In this document: one piece after another, positions 1-8,317 of the stretch | How positions within the stretch are numbered: position 1 is the first letter of the stretch | Layout: each line of letters begins with the position of its first letter | Source of the DNA: Rhizobium terrae | GTDB taxonomy: Bacteria > Pseudomonadota > Alphaproteobacteria > Rhizobiales > Rhizobiaceae | NCBI RefSeq assembly: GCF_003425685.1 | Contig: NZ_QJKM01000005.1 | Location: 248,001-312,000, forward strand | Direction: 5' to 3' | Length of the DNA stretch: 64,000 nucleotides | Notes under the pieces: model-generated | What the model saw: only the letters and a program-made list of their open reading frames with translations | What the model was told of the DNA's origin: nothing | The model's database searches: none | Program-made: the position numbers and the translations under genes

Positions 1-212
1 TCGACACGGGCCAGCGCCGGCAGGCTGAGGTAGAGGTCCGCCTCGTGCATCTTGACCTCGACGCCGTGCTTTTTGAGGCGTTCGGCAACCTCGTCCATGG
101 CGCGGTTCACGTCGGTCGGATGTTCGCGCTTGTAGGTCGAAAAGCTTTCGATCAGCGCCCAGGGCTCATCCAGTTTCACCGCTCCCAGAACGGCGGATTC
201 GATCTCGTTCAT
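1..212 (-). CDS. N-terminal fragment, putative M28-like peptidase
   Basis: The window cuts this gene after about 70 codons. The start ATG follows a GGGGAG-type ribosome site 9-12 bases upstream. The visible N-terminus (MNEIESAVLGAVKLDEPWAL...) is soluble, with no signal peptide, and reads like the lead-in of zinc aminopeptidases of the M28 type (helix, 'STYKREHP', then an amphipathic helix). The metal ligands lie outside the window, so the family call is tentative. A promoter/operator element shared with the peptide-import operon at 1573 sits about 20-40 bases upstream, which suggests co-regulation by the IclR protein and a role in handling imported peptides or cyclic amides. Confidence 0.5.
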   Translation of the reverse strand, partial: MNEIESAVLGAVKLDEPWALIESFSTYKREHPTDVNRAMDEVAERLKKHGVEVKMHEADLYLSLPALARV

Positions 213-228
213 CTCCGGTACTCCCCAT

Positions 229-255
229 TGTTTTATCAGATGAAACATCGTTTCA
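229..255 (-). promoter_or_regulatory. Shared IclR-type operator, copy 1
   Basis: On the plus strand 241-255 is a perfect dyad, TGAAAC-ATC-GTTTCA. Read on the minus strand towards the peptidase gene, it is GAAACGATGTTTCA, four bases, then ATAAAACA. The same two blocks with the same spacing recur at 1373-1398 facing the binding-protein gene. GAAA-N5-TTTC dyads resemble sites described for IclR-family proteins such as KdgR. The protein-site pairing is inferred. Confidence 0.65.
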
Positions 256-328
256 TAAAACTCAGGGACGCTAACAGAGGTTTTTCAGGCCCGCAAGCCG
301 GTTTGGAAGGCAAGAAATCGCACTGACC

Positions 329-350
329 AAAACGGGCGCTAAAGCGCCCG
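329..350 (-). terminator. Intrinsic terminator after the IclR gene
   Basis: The inverted repeat 333-339 / 344-350 (CGGGCGC, loop TAAA) is followed on the minus strand by four T residues (329-332). It lies about 140 bases beyond the IclR stop codon and before the peptidase promoter, so it would separate the two minus-strand units. Confidence 0.6.
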
Positions 351-378
351 CGGATTTTCGTAAGGCCGATTTGGACTT

Positions 379-466
379 CCGTCATGCTCGGGCTGGTCCC
401 GAGCATCTATCCGCGTTCGCGATGACGAGACGGCTTAGATCCTCGGGACAAGCCTGAGGATGACGG
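379..466. repeat. RIME-like double-palindrome intergenic repeat
   Basis: The outer arms CCGTCAT (379-385) and ATGACGG (460-466) enclose two hairpins. The first is ATGCTCGGG / CCCGAGCAT (384-392 / 398-406, perfect). The second is ATCCTCGGG / CCTGAGGAT (439-447 / 453-461, one wobble pair). Two large palindromes of about 100 bases between genes is the layout of the Rhizobium intergenic mosaic elements (RIME). I see no second copy in this window, so the family name rests on structure alone. Confidence 0.55.
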
Positions 467-487
467 AGAAGGCTCGTCCGCGGCTTC

Positions 488-1288
488 TCAAGCCGTTGAT
501 TTCATACGGCCGCTTTCGCCCGGTCCATGGATCGACAGGCGTTCGGAAATTTCCGCGGCGGCTTCCAAGGCCGCCTTGAGATAGGCCTCGCGGCGTTCCT
601 CGTCGAAACGCACCACGGCGCCGGCGACCGAGATCGAGGCGATCACGCTACCGTCGGCACCCCGGATCGGTGCGGCAACCGAGAAAGCGCCTTCGTCGAG
701 GTCGTTGACGACGATGTTGTAGCCGTTTGCCCGGATGCGTTCCAGCATCTGGCGCAGTCTGGTCCGGTCGGTGACGGTGTGTGGCGTAAAAGCTTCGAGC
801 GGCTGAGCAAGCGCTGCATCGACCACCGAAGGCTCGGCGAAGGCAAGCAGCAGCAGCGAGCCGCCTCCGGCATGCAGGGGGCCGTTGCGGCCAGCCTGGG
901 CGAAGAGTCGGATCGAATGGCGGCCGGCGCGGGTCGCCAGAACGTAACTCTTCAGCCCCTCGCGCACGACAAGGTTGATATTTTCCGATGTCCGGTCCCG
1001 CAGGTCGTCCATGACCGGGCGGGCGGCATAAAGCAGCGCACCGTCCTTGCCGAGACGCTCGCCGAGCACGCCAACGCGGTAGCCGAGTGAATACTCGGCA
1101 CGCTCCGGGTCGCGCGACACGAAGCCACGCTCCTCCAGCGTATGCAGCAGGCGGAAAACCAGGGATTTCGTCATGCCAAGCGACTTCGCAAGCGATGTGA
1201 CGCCCTGTTCGGGGCGGTCCGCCAAGGCTTCGAGAAGGGCAAGGGCGCGGTCAACCGCCGCGATCTTGTAGTCTTTCTGTTCGGTCAC
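488..1288 (-). CDS. IclR-family transcriptional regulator
   Basis: A 266-residue regulator with the usual layout: winged helix-turn-helix at about residues 8-65 (AVDRALALLEAL, then TSLAKSLGMTKSLVFRLLHTL), then a GAF-like effector domain ending in PIRGADGSVIASISVAGA. I chose the GTG at 1288 because GGAGGAG lies seven to eight bases before it. The reading frame stays open upstream to an ATG at 1399, but that stretch crosses the operator and lacks a ribosome site. It is divergent from the peptide ABC operon and is the likely local regulator of both that operon and the cut peptidase gene. Its effector is unknown; a peptide, hydantoin or oxoproline-type amide is the inference from the neighbours. 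Confidence 0.88.
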   Translation of the reverse strand: MTEQKDYKIAAVDRALALLEALADRPEQGVTSLAKSLGMTKSLVFRLLHTLEERGFVSRDPERAEYSLGYRVGVLGERLGKDGALLYAARPVMDDLRDRTSENINLVVREGLKSYVLATRAGRHSIRLFAQAGRNGPLHAGGGSLLLLAFAEPSVVDAALAQPLEAFTPHTVTDRTRLRQMLERIRANGYNIVVNDLDEGAFSVAAPIRGADGSVIASISVAGAVVRFDEERREAYLKAALEAAAEISERLSIHGPGESGRMKSTA

Positions 1289-1372
1289 AGACCGTCTCCT
1301 CCGTGTTCCCGAAACGGATTGCTTCAAGCTTCTTGCAATCTTCTGGGAATGTGATTTACTCGTTTGCAATGC

Positions 1373-1398
1373 GAAACGATGTTTCACAGAATAAAACA
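1373..1398 (+). promoter_or_regulatory. Shared IclR-type operator, copy 2
   Basis: GAAAC-GAT-GTTTC (1373-1385) is followed after the same four-base gap by ATAAAACA (1391-1398), matching copy 1 base for base in both blocks. It lies between the divergent IclR gene and the ABC operon, so it could control both and give autoregulation. Assignment to the IclR protein is inferred. Confidence 0.65.
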
Positions 1399-1572
1399 TT
1401 GCGTGATGCGTTGCAACTGGTCCCGCTCCGCCTGCAATGAAATCTGTGGATTTAGCTTAGTTTCCTAATGCGCGCTGGGCGTGTTCGGTGAGCGATTTCG
1501 GATTTGCGATGCGAAGGGAGCCAACCCTTTGCCAACAAAGAGAATAGTCAAGCTATTCAGAGGAGAACGATC

Positions 1573-3225
1573 ATGAAGTCCGTCTTGAAAAGTGCATTCG
1601 CAGCACTTGTGGTAACGGCCGTCGCTCTGCCCGCCTGGGCCGGCGATCCGATCCGCAAGATCACCATCCTGTCCCGTCCGCAGGCCGGCCAGCAGGCAGA
1701 ATTCCAGTCCGTGCAACTGATCGCCCAGGAATGGCGCAAGCTCGGCCTCGATGTCGAGGTCCGTGCGATCCCGTGGGAGCAGATGTCCGACGTCGTCTGG
1801 TACAAGCGCAACGAATGGGACTCGACCGCATGGCAGATGGTCGGCCGCCCCGAACGTTCCGATCCGGACGAGCTCGTCTTCAATCTCTTCCATTCCTCGA
1901 CCGCCGAAAACGGCTATAATTTCGCGGGCTACATCAACAAGGATTACGACGCGACGGCAGAAGCCCAGCGCGGCGAGATCGATCCCGCCAAGCGCAAGGC
2001 GCTCGTCTACAAGGCGCAGGAAATCCTCAGCAAGGACCAGCCCTACATGATGCTGGTTCATCCGAAATCGACCTTCGCCTTCGACAAGACCGTCTGGAAG
2101 CCGGAATCGGTCGTCAACCAGAGCGGCATCGGCATTCGCAACACGTGGACCTTTCTCGGCATCGAGCCTGCCGGCGCCAAGAAGGACCTGATCATCAACT
2201 CGTCCGACAACATCAAGGCGATCAACCCGCTCTACATTTCCGGCGGCGTCGATAGCTGGATCACCGAACTGGTCTGGGACCGCCTGCTGCGCGTCGGTCC
2301 GGATGGTCTACCGAAGCCCTGGGCTGCGGAAAGCTTCACCTGGAAGGACGCGACCACGGTCGACGTGAAGCTGAAGTCCGGGATGAAATGGCATGACGGC
2401 AAGCCGGTGACCCCCGAAGACGTGAAGTTCTCGTTCGAAGCGGCTGTCGGCGGCGAAGCCCCGATGTACAAGCCGTTCGGTACGAACATCGATACGATCA
2501 CCATCAACGGCGACGTCATCACATTCAAGCTGAAGAAGCCGGCCGCCTCCTTCGTCACCTCCAGCCTCGCCAAGATCAACCTGATCCCGAAACATGTCTG
2601 GGAGCCGATCCTGAAGGATCTCGCCGCCAAGCCGGAAACGGCCGAGAGCTATCAGGAACAGATGCCGATCGGTTCCGGTCCCTTCAAGTTCGTCTCCTGG
2701 GCGAAGAACGAGTCCGTGACGCTTGCCGCCAACAAGGATCACTTCAACGCGCCGAAGGTCGACCGCTGGATCCTGCGTATCGTCCCGAATGCGGAAGCGG
2801 CGCTCGGCATGCTGCGTTCCGGCGAGACGAACTTCATGGGCGAATGGACCGGCGATCCGCAGGTTCTGCTCGATGCCGCCAAGAAGGACGGCGATCTGGA
2901 AGTCGTCTCGACAGTCGACATGGGTTTCCGTTACATCGCGTTCAACGAACGTCGTCCGCCCTTCAACGACCCAGCCTTCCGTCGCGCGCTGTCCGAAGCC
3001 GTCGACCGCCAGCTGATCGTCAAGGCTGCCTATAAGAGCTTTGCGGTTGGTTCCAACTCGATCGTCTCGCCGGCGCTCGAATTCTGGCACGACAAGTCGG
3101 TCGTCGATAGTTTCAAGACCGGCCAGGCGGTCGCCGCCAAGACCCTGAAGGATGCGGGCTATACGCTGGAAGGCGGCAAGCTCCACTATCCAGGCGACAA
3201 GAAAGAAACCGTCGCCGTCAAGTAG
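1573..3225 (+). CDS. Peptide-type ABC substrate-binding protein, circularly permuted
   Basis: A periplasmic binding protein of 550 residues for the importer encoded downstream. It has a Sec signal (MKSVLKSAFAALVV..., cleavage after AWA near residue 23) and an AGGAGA ribosome site. The domain order is odd. Residues about 24-200 carry what is normally the C-terminal part of family-5 proteins (LGLDVEVRAIPWEQM, DPDELVFNLFHSS, NFAGYINKDYD, KAQEILSKDQPYM). Residues about 205-550 carry what is normally the N-terminal and middle part: SSDNIKAINP, then the family signature GMKWHDGKPVTPEDV near 270-284, PIGSGPFKF, and FRRALSEAVDRQLIV near the end. Each segment occurs once, so this is a permutation, not a duplication. 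The ligand is unknown; peptides or cyclic amides fit the operon. Confidence 0.88.
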   Translation: MKSVLKSAFAALVVTAVALPAWAGDPIRKITILSRPQAGQQAEFQSVQLIAQEWRKLGLDVEVRAIPWEQMSDVVWYKRNEWDSTAWQMVGRPERSDPDELVFNLFHSSTAENGYNFAGYINKDYDATAEAQRGEIDPAKRKALVYKAQEILSKDQPYMMLVHPKSTFAFDKTVWKPESVVNQSGIGIRNTWTFLGIEPAGAKKDLIINSSDNIKAINPLYISGGVDSWITELVWDRLLRVGPDGLPKPWAAESFTWKDATTVDVKLKSGMKWHDGKPVTPEDVKFSFEAAVGGEAPMYKPFGTNIDTITINGDVITFKLKKPAASFVTSSLAKINLIPKHVWEPILKDLAAKPETAESYQEQMPIGSGPFKFVSWAKNESVTLAANKDHFNAPKVDRWILRIVPNAEAALGMLRSGETNFMGEWTGDPQVLLDAAKKDGDLEVVSTVDMGFRYIAFNERRPPFNDPAFRRALSEAVDRQLIVKAAYKSFAVGSNSIVSPALEFWHDKSVVDSFKTGQAVAAKTLKDAGYTLEGGKLHYPGDKKETVAVK

Positions 3226-3349
3226 TCCTGACCCAGGATTCTCCAGGGAGGCGGCTGCTTCCTCCCAGCGTCGCCTCCCATTTTGCCTGATGCTTGACGT
3301 CGGCCTCCTTCCTCCCGAGGGGCCGAGCCAAGAAAAAGGATTTTTTCAG

Positions 3350-4327
3350 ATGAGCAATTTCAAGGCTGTGGGCAGCAGGTTGCTGCAGCTCGCTTTTGTC
3401 CTGTGGGCCGTGGTGACCATCCTCTTTCTGATGTTCCGGCTCATGCCGGGCAATCCGATGGCCGCCTATATCGACCCGACGTTCACGCTGGAACAACAGC
3501 AGCAGCTCATGGCCCAGTTCGGCCTCGACAAGCCGCTGTGGCAGCAATACCTGATCTATCTCGGCAACTTGTTGCAAGGAGAGCTCGGCCAGAGCTTCCG
3601 TTATCGCGCGCCGGTCGGCGAGCGCATTTTCGAACTTCTGCCGAACACGCTGATCCTGACATTTTCCTCGCTGATCGTCGCCTATGCCTTCGGTATTCTC
3701 GCCGGCGCCTATCTGGCCTGGCGGCGCGGCAGCTGGGTGGAGCAGGCGGCCATTCCGATGGTGCTCACCACCCGGGCCATGCCGGAATTCTGGCTCGGCA
3801 TGGTGCTGCTTGCGATCTTCTCCTTTTCGCTCGGCTGGTTTCCGGCGGGCGGCACGCGCAATCCCGGCGCCGAATATTCCGGCCTGCTCGACCTCTATAC
3901 GTCGCGCGATTTTCTGGCGCATCTGGCGCTGCCGGCCGCGACGCTCGCCATCTACAGCCAAGGCCTGCCGCTTCTCCTGATGCGCTCCAACATGCTGGAC
4001 GTGATGAAGGAGGATTTCGTCACCATGGCCCGCATCAAGGGTCTCTCAAACTGGACCGTCGTGGTGCGCCATGCGGCGCGCAACGCGCTGCTGCCGGTCA
4101 TGACATCGTTCGCGATCGCCGTCGGCTACCAGTTGCAGGGCAATGTCGTGGTGGAATCGGTCTTCTCCTGGCCGGGTCTCGGCCGCGAGCTGGTGAATGC
4201 GGTTGCCGCCTCCGACTATCCGCTGGCGCAGGGCGCCTTTCTGATGATCGCGCTCGTCGTCATCTTCATGAACCTGCTGGCCGACCTGCTTTACGCCTTC
4301 CTCGATCCGAGGATCTCCCATGCCTGA
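3350..4327 (+). CDS. ABC transporter permease, DppB-like
   Basis: An inner-membrane permease of 325 residues for the peptide-type importer. It starts at the ATG after AAAAAGGA; the frame is open further upstream but only through the intergenic gap. The N-terminal helix (LLQLAFVLWAVVTILFLMFR) and the periplasmic loop with PGNPMAAYIDP are typical of DppB/OppB. The EAA-type coupling loop is near residues 225-245 (MARIKGLSNWTVVVRHAARN). Its stop overlaps the next permease by eight bases, so the pair is translationally coupled. Confidence 0.93.
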   Translation: MSNFKAVGSRLLQLAFVLWAVVTILFLMFRLMPGNPMAAYIDPTFTLEQQQQLMAQFGLDKPLWQQYLIYLGNLLQGELGQSFRYRAPVGERIFELLPNTLILTFSSLIVAYAFGILAGAYLAWRRGSWVEQAAIPMVLTTRAMPEFWLGMVLLAIFSFSLGWFPAGGTRNPGAEYSGLLDLYTSRDFLAHLALPAATLAIYSQGLPLLLMRSNMLDVMKEDFVTMARIKGLSNWTVVVRHAARNALLPVMTSFAIAVGYQLQGNVVVESVFSWPGLGRELVNAVAASDYPLAQGAFLMIALVVIFMNLLADLLYAFLDPRISHA

Positions 4328-5264
4328 GGTCGCCGCCGTCAAGACGTCCGTTTCCGAAGCGGTGGTGCCCGAAGTCGCCGCGCCGAGGCGCCCGAACATC
4401 ATCGCTCGCTTCTTCCGAACATTGCGACTGCCGGTGAATGATCCTTTCGCGGTCGCCGGCCTCGTCATCTACCTGATCTTCATCGCGACGGCGATCTTCG
4501 CCGATAGCATTGCAACACATGATCCGACCGAGATCCTCTATACGCCTTCCTATGATCTGGCGGCGGACCTCCGGCCGGGGCAGGATGGTTTCCTTATGGG
4601 AACCACCAGCCTCGGCCGGGACGTGTTTTCGCAGCTCATCCACGGCAGCCGTTCGGCGCTCTTGATCGGCGTTACCGCGGCCTTCATGGTGGCGCTGATC
4701 GGCTCGATCATCGGCCTCGTCGCCGGTTATTTCGGTCGCTGGGTGGATGCGGTGCTGATGCGGCTGGCCGATATCGCCTTCGGCATTCCGTTCCTGCCCT
4801 TCGTCATCGTGCTCGCAGCGTTCCTGAAACCGTCGATCTGGAACGTCGTCCTGGCCATGGCACTGGTACTCTGGCGCGATACGGCGCGCGTCATCCGCAG
4901 CCAGGTGCTGACGCTCCGCACCCGCGGTTACGTCGAGGCGGCGCGGGTGGCGGGATCGTCGGACTTCAGGATCATCCTGCGCCACATCGCCCCGAACATC
5001 CTGCCGCTCTCCTTCCTCTACGGATCGATCGCAATCGGCTGGGCGATCCTGACGGAAGCCTCGATCAGCTTCCTCGGTTTCGGCGATCCGGATTCGATCA
5101 GCTGGGGTTACATGCTACAGGACGCTTTCGCCAGTCAGGCGCTCGCCAAGCAGGCCTACTACTGGTTCGTACCGCCGGGCGTCTGCATCATTCTCGTCGT
5201 CAGCGCGGGTTTCTTCATCACCCGCGGATATGAAAACATCCTTTTCCCGAAGTTGAACCGATGA
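4320..5264 (+). CDS. ABC transporter permease, DppC-like
   Basis: The second membrane subunit (314 residues), with the N-terminal OppC-type region, a first membrane span near residues 40-60 and the conserved TTSLGRDVFSQLIHGSR block that begins the permease domain. The EAA loop reads EAARVAGSSDFRIILRHIAPN. It would form the heterodimeric channel with the preceding DppB-like protein. It overlaps its neighbours on both sides (eight and four bases), as expected for a tightly coupled operon. Confidence 0.93.
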   Translation: MPEVAAVKTSVSEAVVPEVAAPRRPNIIARFFRTLRLPVNDPFAVAGLVIYLIFIATAIFADSIATHDPTEILYTPSYDLAADLRPGQDGFLMGTTSLGRDVFSQLIHGSRSALLIGVTAAFMVALIGSIIGLVAGYFGRWVDAVLMRLADIAFGIPFLPFVIVLAAFLKPSIWNVVLAMALVLWRDTARVIRSQVLTLRTRGYVEAARVAGSSDFRIILRHIAPNILPLSFLYGSIAIGWAILTEASISFLGFGDPDSISWGYMLQDAFASQALAKQAYYWFVPPGVCIILVVSAGFFITRGYENILFPKLNR

Positions 5265-6277
5265 CAGAGCCGCTTCTCTCAGTAAGGGATCTTCGCGTCA
5301 GCTACCAGGTCGGACGCAATTTCGTCCATGCCGTGGACGGCGCGAGCTTCGACATCCCGAGGGGCTCGATCACGGGCCTTGTCGGCGAATCCGGCTGCGG
5401 CAAGACCACCGTTGCTCGCGCGCTCACGCGGGTGATCGCCGACAATGCGACGATTTCCGGCGGGCAGATCCTGTTCGACGGCAAGGACCTCGCAAAAATC
5501 CCGGAGAAGGAGATGAATGCGCTACGGTGGCGCGACATCGCGTTCATTCCGCAGAGCGCCATGAACTCGCTCGATCCGGTCTATACGGTCGAATACCAGC
5601 TCGGTGAAGTGCTGCGGCGGCGCGGCGGCATGGATCGGAAGCAGGCGAGGGCGCGTTCCGAAGAATTGTTCGACATGGTCGGCATCGACCGCGGGCGGCT
5701 CACCGATTATCCGCATCAGTTCTCCGGCGGCATGCGCCAACGCGTGGCAATTGCGCTGGCCCTGGCGCTCGATCCCAAGCTGATCATCGCCGACGAGCCG
5801 GTGACGGCGCTCGACGTCATCGTACAGCGGCAGATCCTCGACCAGCTGAAGGAGCTGCAGACGCGGCTCGGCCTGTCGGTCATCCTCGTGACGCACGACA
5901 TCTCAGTGGTTGCCTATATCTGCGACCGCACCGTCGTCATGTATGCCGGCAAAGTGGCCGAGTCCGGCACCATGCAGCAGACGCTGACGGCGCCCTCGCA
6001 TCCCTATTCCATGGGTCTGCGCAACGCCTTCCCAGATCTGCAGGGTGCTGCATCCGGCATCCTGACGCCGATCGAAGGGGCACCGCCGAACCTCGCCAAT
6101 CCGCCGGCCGGCTGCCGCTTCAGGCCGCGCTGTCCCTTCGCGCTCGATCTTTGCGGCTCGGAGCCGCCGGTAATCGACGTCGCGCCCGGACATCCGGTGC
6201 TATGCCATCGGGCATCAGAAAGCGAAAACTTACGTATCGAAGCCGCCAAGACGGAGACTTGGATGGCCCGCGCATGA
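5261..6277 (+). CDS. ABC transporter ATP-binding protein, DppD-like
   Basis: A cytoplasmic ATPase (338 residues). Walker A is GESGCGKTT near residue 43, the ABC signature is FSGGMRQR, Walker B is LIIADEP, and the switch His is in VILVTHDIS. The C-terminal oligopeptide-transporter extension has the Cys pattern CRFRPRCPFALDLC that often binds an iron-sulfur cluster in DppD/OppD proteins. It starts within the previous stop (ATGA). Confidence 0.93.
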   Translation: MTEPLLSVRDLRVSYQVGRNFVHAVDGASFDIPRGSITGLVGESGCGKTTVARALTRVIADNATISGGQILFDGKDLAKIPEKEMNALRWRDIAFIPQSAMNSLDPVYTVEYQLGEVLRRRGGMDRKQARARSEELFDMVGIDRGRLTDYPHQFSGGMRQRVAIALALALDPKLIIADEPVTALDVIVQRQILDQLKELQTRLGLSVILVTHDISVVAYICDRTVVMYAGKVAESGTMQQTLTAPSHPYSMGLRNAFPDLQGAASGILTPIEGAPPNLANPPAGCRFRPRCPFALDLCGSEPPVIDVAPGHPVLCHRASESENLRIEAAKTETWMARA

Positions 6278-7278
6278 CGATTTTGACCAAGATGGGCGCG
6301 ACCAAGAAATCCGACGTTCTCGTCTCCGTGCATGACGCCAAGCTGCACTATCAGGTCGGTGGCGCCTTCGCCGCCATGCGCGGCAAGTCCACCGTCGTGA
6401 AGGCGGTCGATGGCGTCACCTTCGATATCCGCCGCGGCGAAAGTGTCGGCCTGCTGGGTGAATCCGGCTGCGGCAAGACCTCGATGGGCCGGCTTCTGCT
6501 GAAGCTTGAAGACATTACCGGCGGTTCGATCCATTTCGACGGCGAGGAGCTTTCCAAGGTTCACCGCAAGGGGTTGAAGAAGTTCCGCTCCAAGGCGCAG
6601 CTGATCTTCCAGAACCCGTTCGACGCGATCAACCCGCGTTTCACCATCCGTCAGACGCTGTCGGAGCCGCTGGAGAATGCGGACATTCCGCGCAGCGAGC
6701 GCGAGGACTTGATCATCAAGGCGCTGGAACTCGTAAAGCTGCCGGAGCCGGCGCAGTTCCTCGACCGTTATCCGCACCAGCTTTCCGGCGGCCAGCTGCA
6801 GCGTGTCGTCATGGCGCGCGCGCTGATCCTGCAGCCGGAATTCGTGGTGGCAGACGAGCCGGTCTCGATGCTGGACGTCTCGGTGCGCGCCGGCGTGCTG
6901 AACGTGTTTCGCGATGTGCGGGACAGGCTGGGGCTGACTGCCATCTATATCAGCCACGATCTGGCGCTGGTGCGCTACGTCTGCGAGCGGACGATCGTCA
7001 TGTATCTCGGTCGGATCATGGAAGACGGGCCGACCGAGGATATCGTGCGCGAGCCGCTGCATCCCTATACCAAGGCGCTGGTCGCCGCGGTGCCCGTACC
7101 GAACCCGGACCAGAGCCACGATCCGTTGCCGATCGGCCGTGGCGCGCCGGATCCGCGCAACCCGCCCTCGGGCTGTGTTTTCCGTGACCGGTGTCCTTCG
7201 GCGCATGCGCGCTGTGCGGCGGAAGTGCCGCAGCCGCGGCCTGTCGGGTCGCGCCTCGTAGCTTGTCATCTTTTCTAA
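6274..7278 (+). CDS. ABC transporter ATP-binding protein, DppF-like
   Basis: The partner ATPase of 334 residues. I placed the start at the ATG overlapping the upstream TGA, although the frame is open for about 40 more codons inside the DppD-like gene. Motifs are GESGCGKTS (Walker A), LSGGQLQR (signature), FVVADEP (Walker B) and ISHDLALV (switch His), with the C-terminal Cys-containing tail [14 protein letters not shown]. The first 20 or so residues before [13 protein letters not shown] are variable. It completes a full five-gene importer. Confidence 0.93.
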   Translation: MTILTKMGATKKSDVLVSVHDAKLHYQVGGAFAAMRGKSTVVKAVDGVTFDIRRGESVGLLGESGCGKTSMGRLLLKLEDITGGSIHFDGEELSKVHRKGLKKFRSKAQLIFQNPFDAINPRFTIRQTLSEPLENADIPRSEREDLIIKALELVKLPEPAQFLDRYPHQLSGGQLQRVVMARALILQPEFVVADEPVSMLDVSVRAGVLNVFRDVRDRLGLTAIYISHDLALVRYVCERTIVMYLGRIMEDGPTEDIVREPLHPYTKALVAAVPVPNPDQSHDPLPIGRGAPDPRNPPSGCVFRDRCPSAHARCAAEVPQPRPVGSRLVACHLF

Positions 7279-7309
7279 TGGGCCACCTGTTCTGATCGGA
7301 GTTCTGAGA

Positions 7310-8317
7310 ATGTTAGCCGCCACCTACACACGCACCGGTCCCGCCGCGGAGGTTCTCTCCGTCGGCGAGATGGTTGCGCCCGTCGCCGGCCCCGGCGAGG
7401 TGCTGGTGCGCGTGTATGCATCCGGCATCAACCCGGCGGACGTCAAGCGGCGCGGCGGGTGGCGCGGCATTGGCATGGATCATCCGCTGGTCATTCCGCA
7501 TACGGACGGCGCCGGCCAGATCGTTGCCGTCGGCGAGGGCGTCGATCCTGCTCGCGTCGGCGAGCGGGTGTGGATGTGGAATGCGCAAGGCGGATACGGC
7601 GAAGCGGGCCGTGCTTTCGGCACTGCCGCCGAATTCATTGCGATTGCCTCGCATCAGGCGGTGAGGCTTGCAGATGGCCTGACCTATACTGATGGTGCCA
7701 ATCTCGGCGTGCCGGCGATGACCGCCTATCGCTGCGTTTTCGCCGATGGTCCGGTCGCCGGTCAGACGATTTTCGTCAATGGTGCAGCCGGCTCGGTCGG
7801 GCATTTCGCCGTGCAGATGGCGACCGCCAGCGGCGCGCGGGTGATCGGCACGGTCAGCAATTTAGAGGCCGCCGCACATGTGATGGATGCGGGTGCTTTC
7901 GCCGCCATCGATCGGAAAAAGGAGAATGTTGCGGCGCGTATCCTCGAACTGACGGAAGGGCAGGGCGTCGATCGCATCGTCGAGGTGGATTTCGGCGCCA
8001 ACCTGGAACTCGACGCGGCGGTCCTGAAGCGCAACGGCATCGTTGCCGCCTATTCGTCGAGCAGCAATCCGACGCCCGTGCTTCCATATTACGCCTTTGC
8101 CAGCAAAGGCGCCAACTTGCGTTTCATTCAGGGTTTCTTGATCCCCGAAGACCAGCGGCTGGCCGGCGAAAACATGATCGCCGAGATGGCCGGCGCCGGC
8201 AAACTCAAGGTCGCGATCGGCACGACATTTCTACTTCACGACATCGCCAAGGCCCATGAGCGCGTCGAGCGCGGCAGCCTCGGCAATGTCGTCGTTCTGA
8301 TCGGAGGTGCCGCATGA
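7310..8317 (+). CDS. NADPH:quinone reductase-like oxidoreductase (MDR family)
   Basis: A medium-chain dehydrogenase/reductase of 335 residues lacking the zinc-binding cysteines of true alcohol dehydrogenases. It has the GroES-like N-terminal domain (VAGPGEVLVRVYASGINPADVK), the nucleotide fold with FVNGAAGSVGHFAVQMA near residues 150-170, and VDRIVEVDFGANLELD. A GGAG site precedes the ATG. It sits between the ABC genes and hyuB, overlapping hyuB by four bases. Its reaction is not evident from sequence; an enone, quinone or aldehyde formed in the catabolic route is possible. Confidence 0.85.
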   Translation: MLAATYTRTGPAAEVLSVGEMVAPVAGPGEVLVRVYASGINPADVKRRGGWRGIGMDHPLVIPHTDGAGQIVAVGEGVDPARVGERVWMWNAQGGYGEAGRAFGTAAEFIAIASHQAVRLADGLTYTDGANLGVPAMTAYRCVFADGPVAGQTIFVNGAAGSVGHFAVQMATASGARVIGTVSNLEAAAHVMDAGAFAAIDRKKENVAARILELTEGQGVDRIVEVDFGANLELDAAVLKRNGIVAAYSSSSNPTPVLPYYAFASKGANLRFIQGFLIPEDQRLAGENMIAEMAGAGKLKVAIGTTFLLHDIAKAHERVERGSLGNVVVLIGGAA

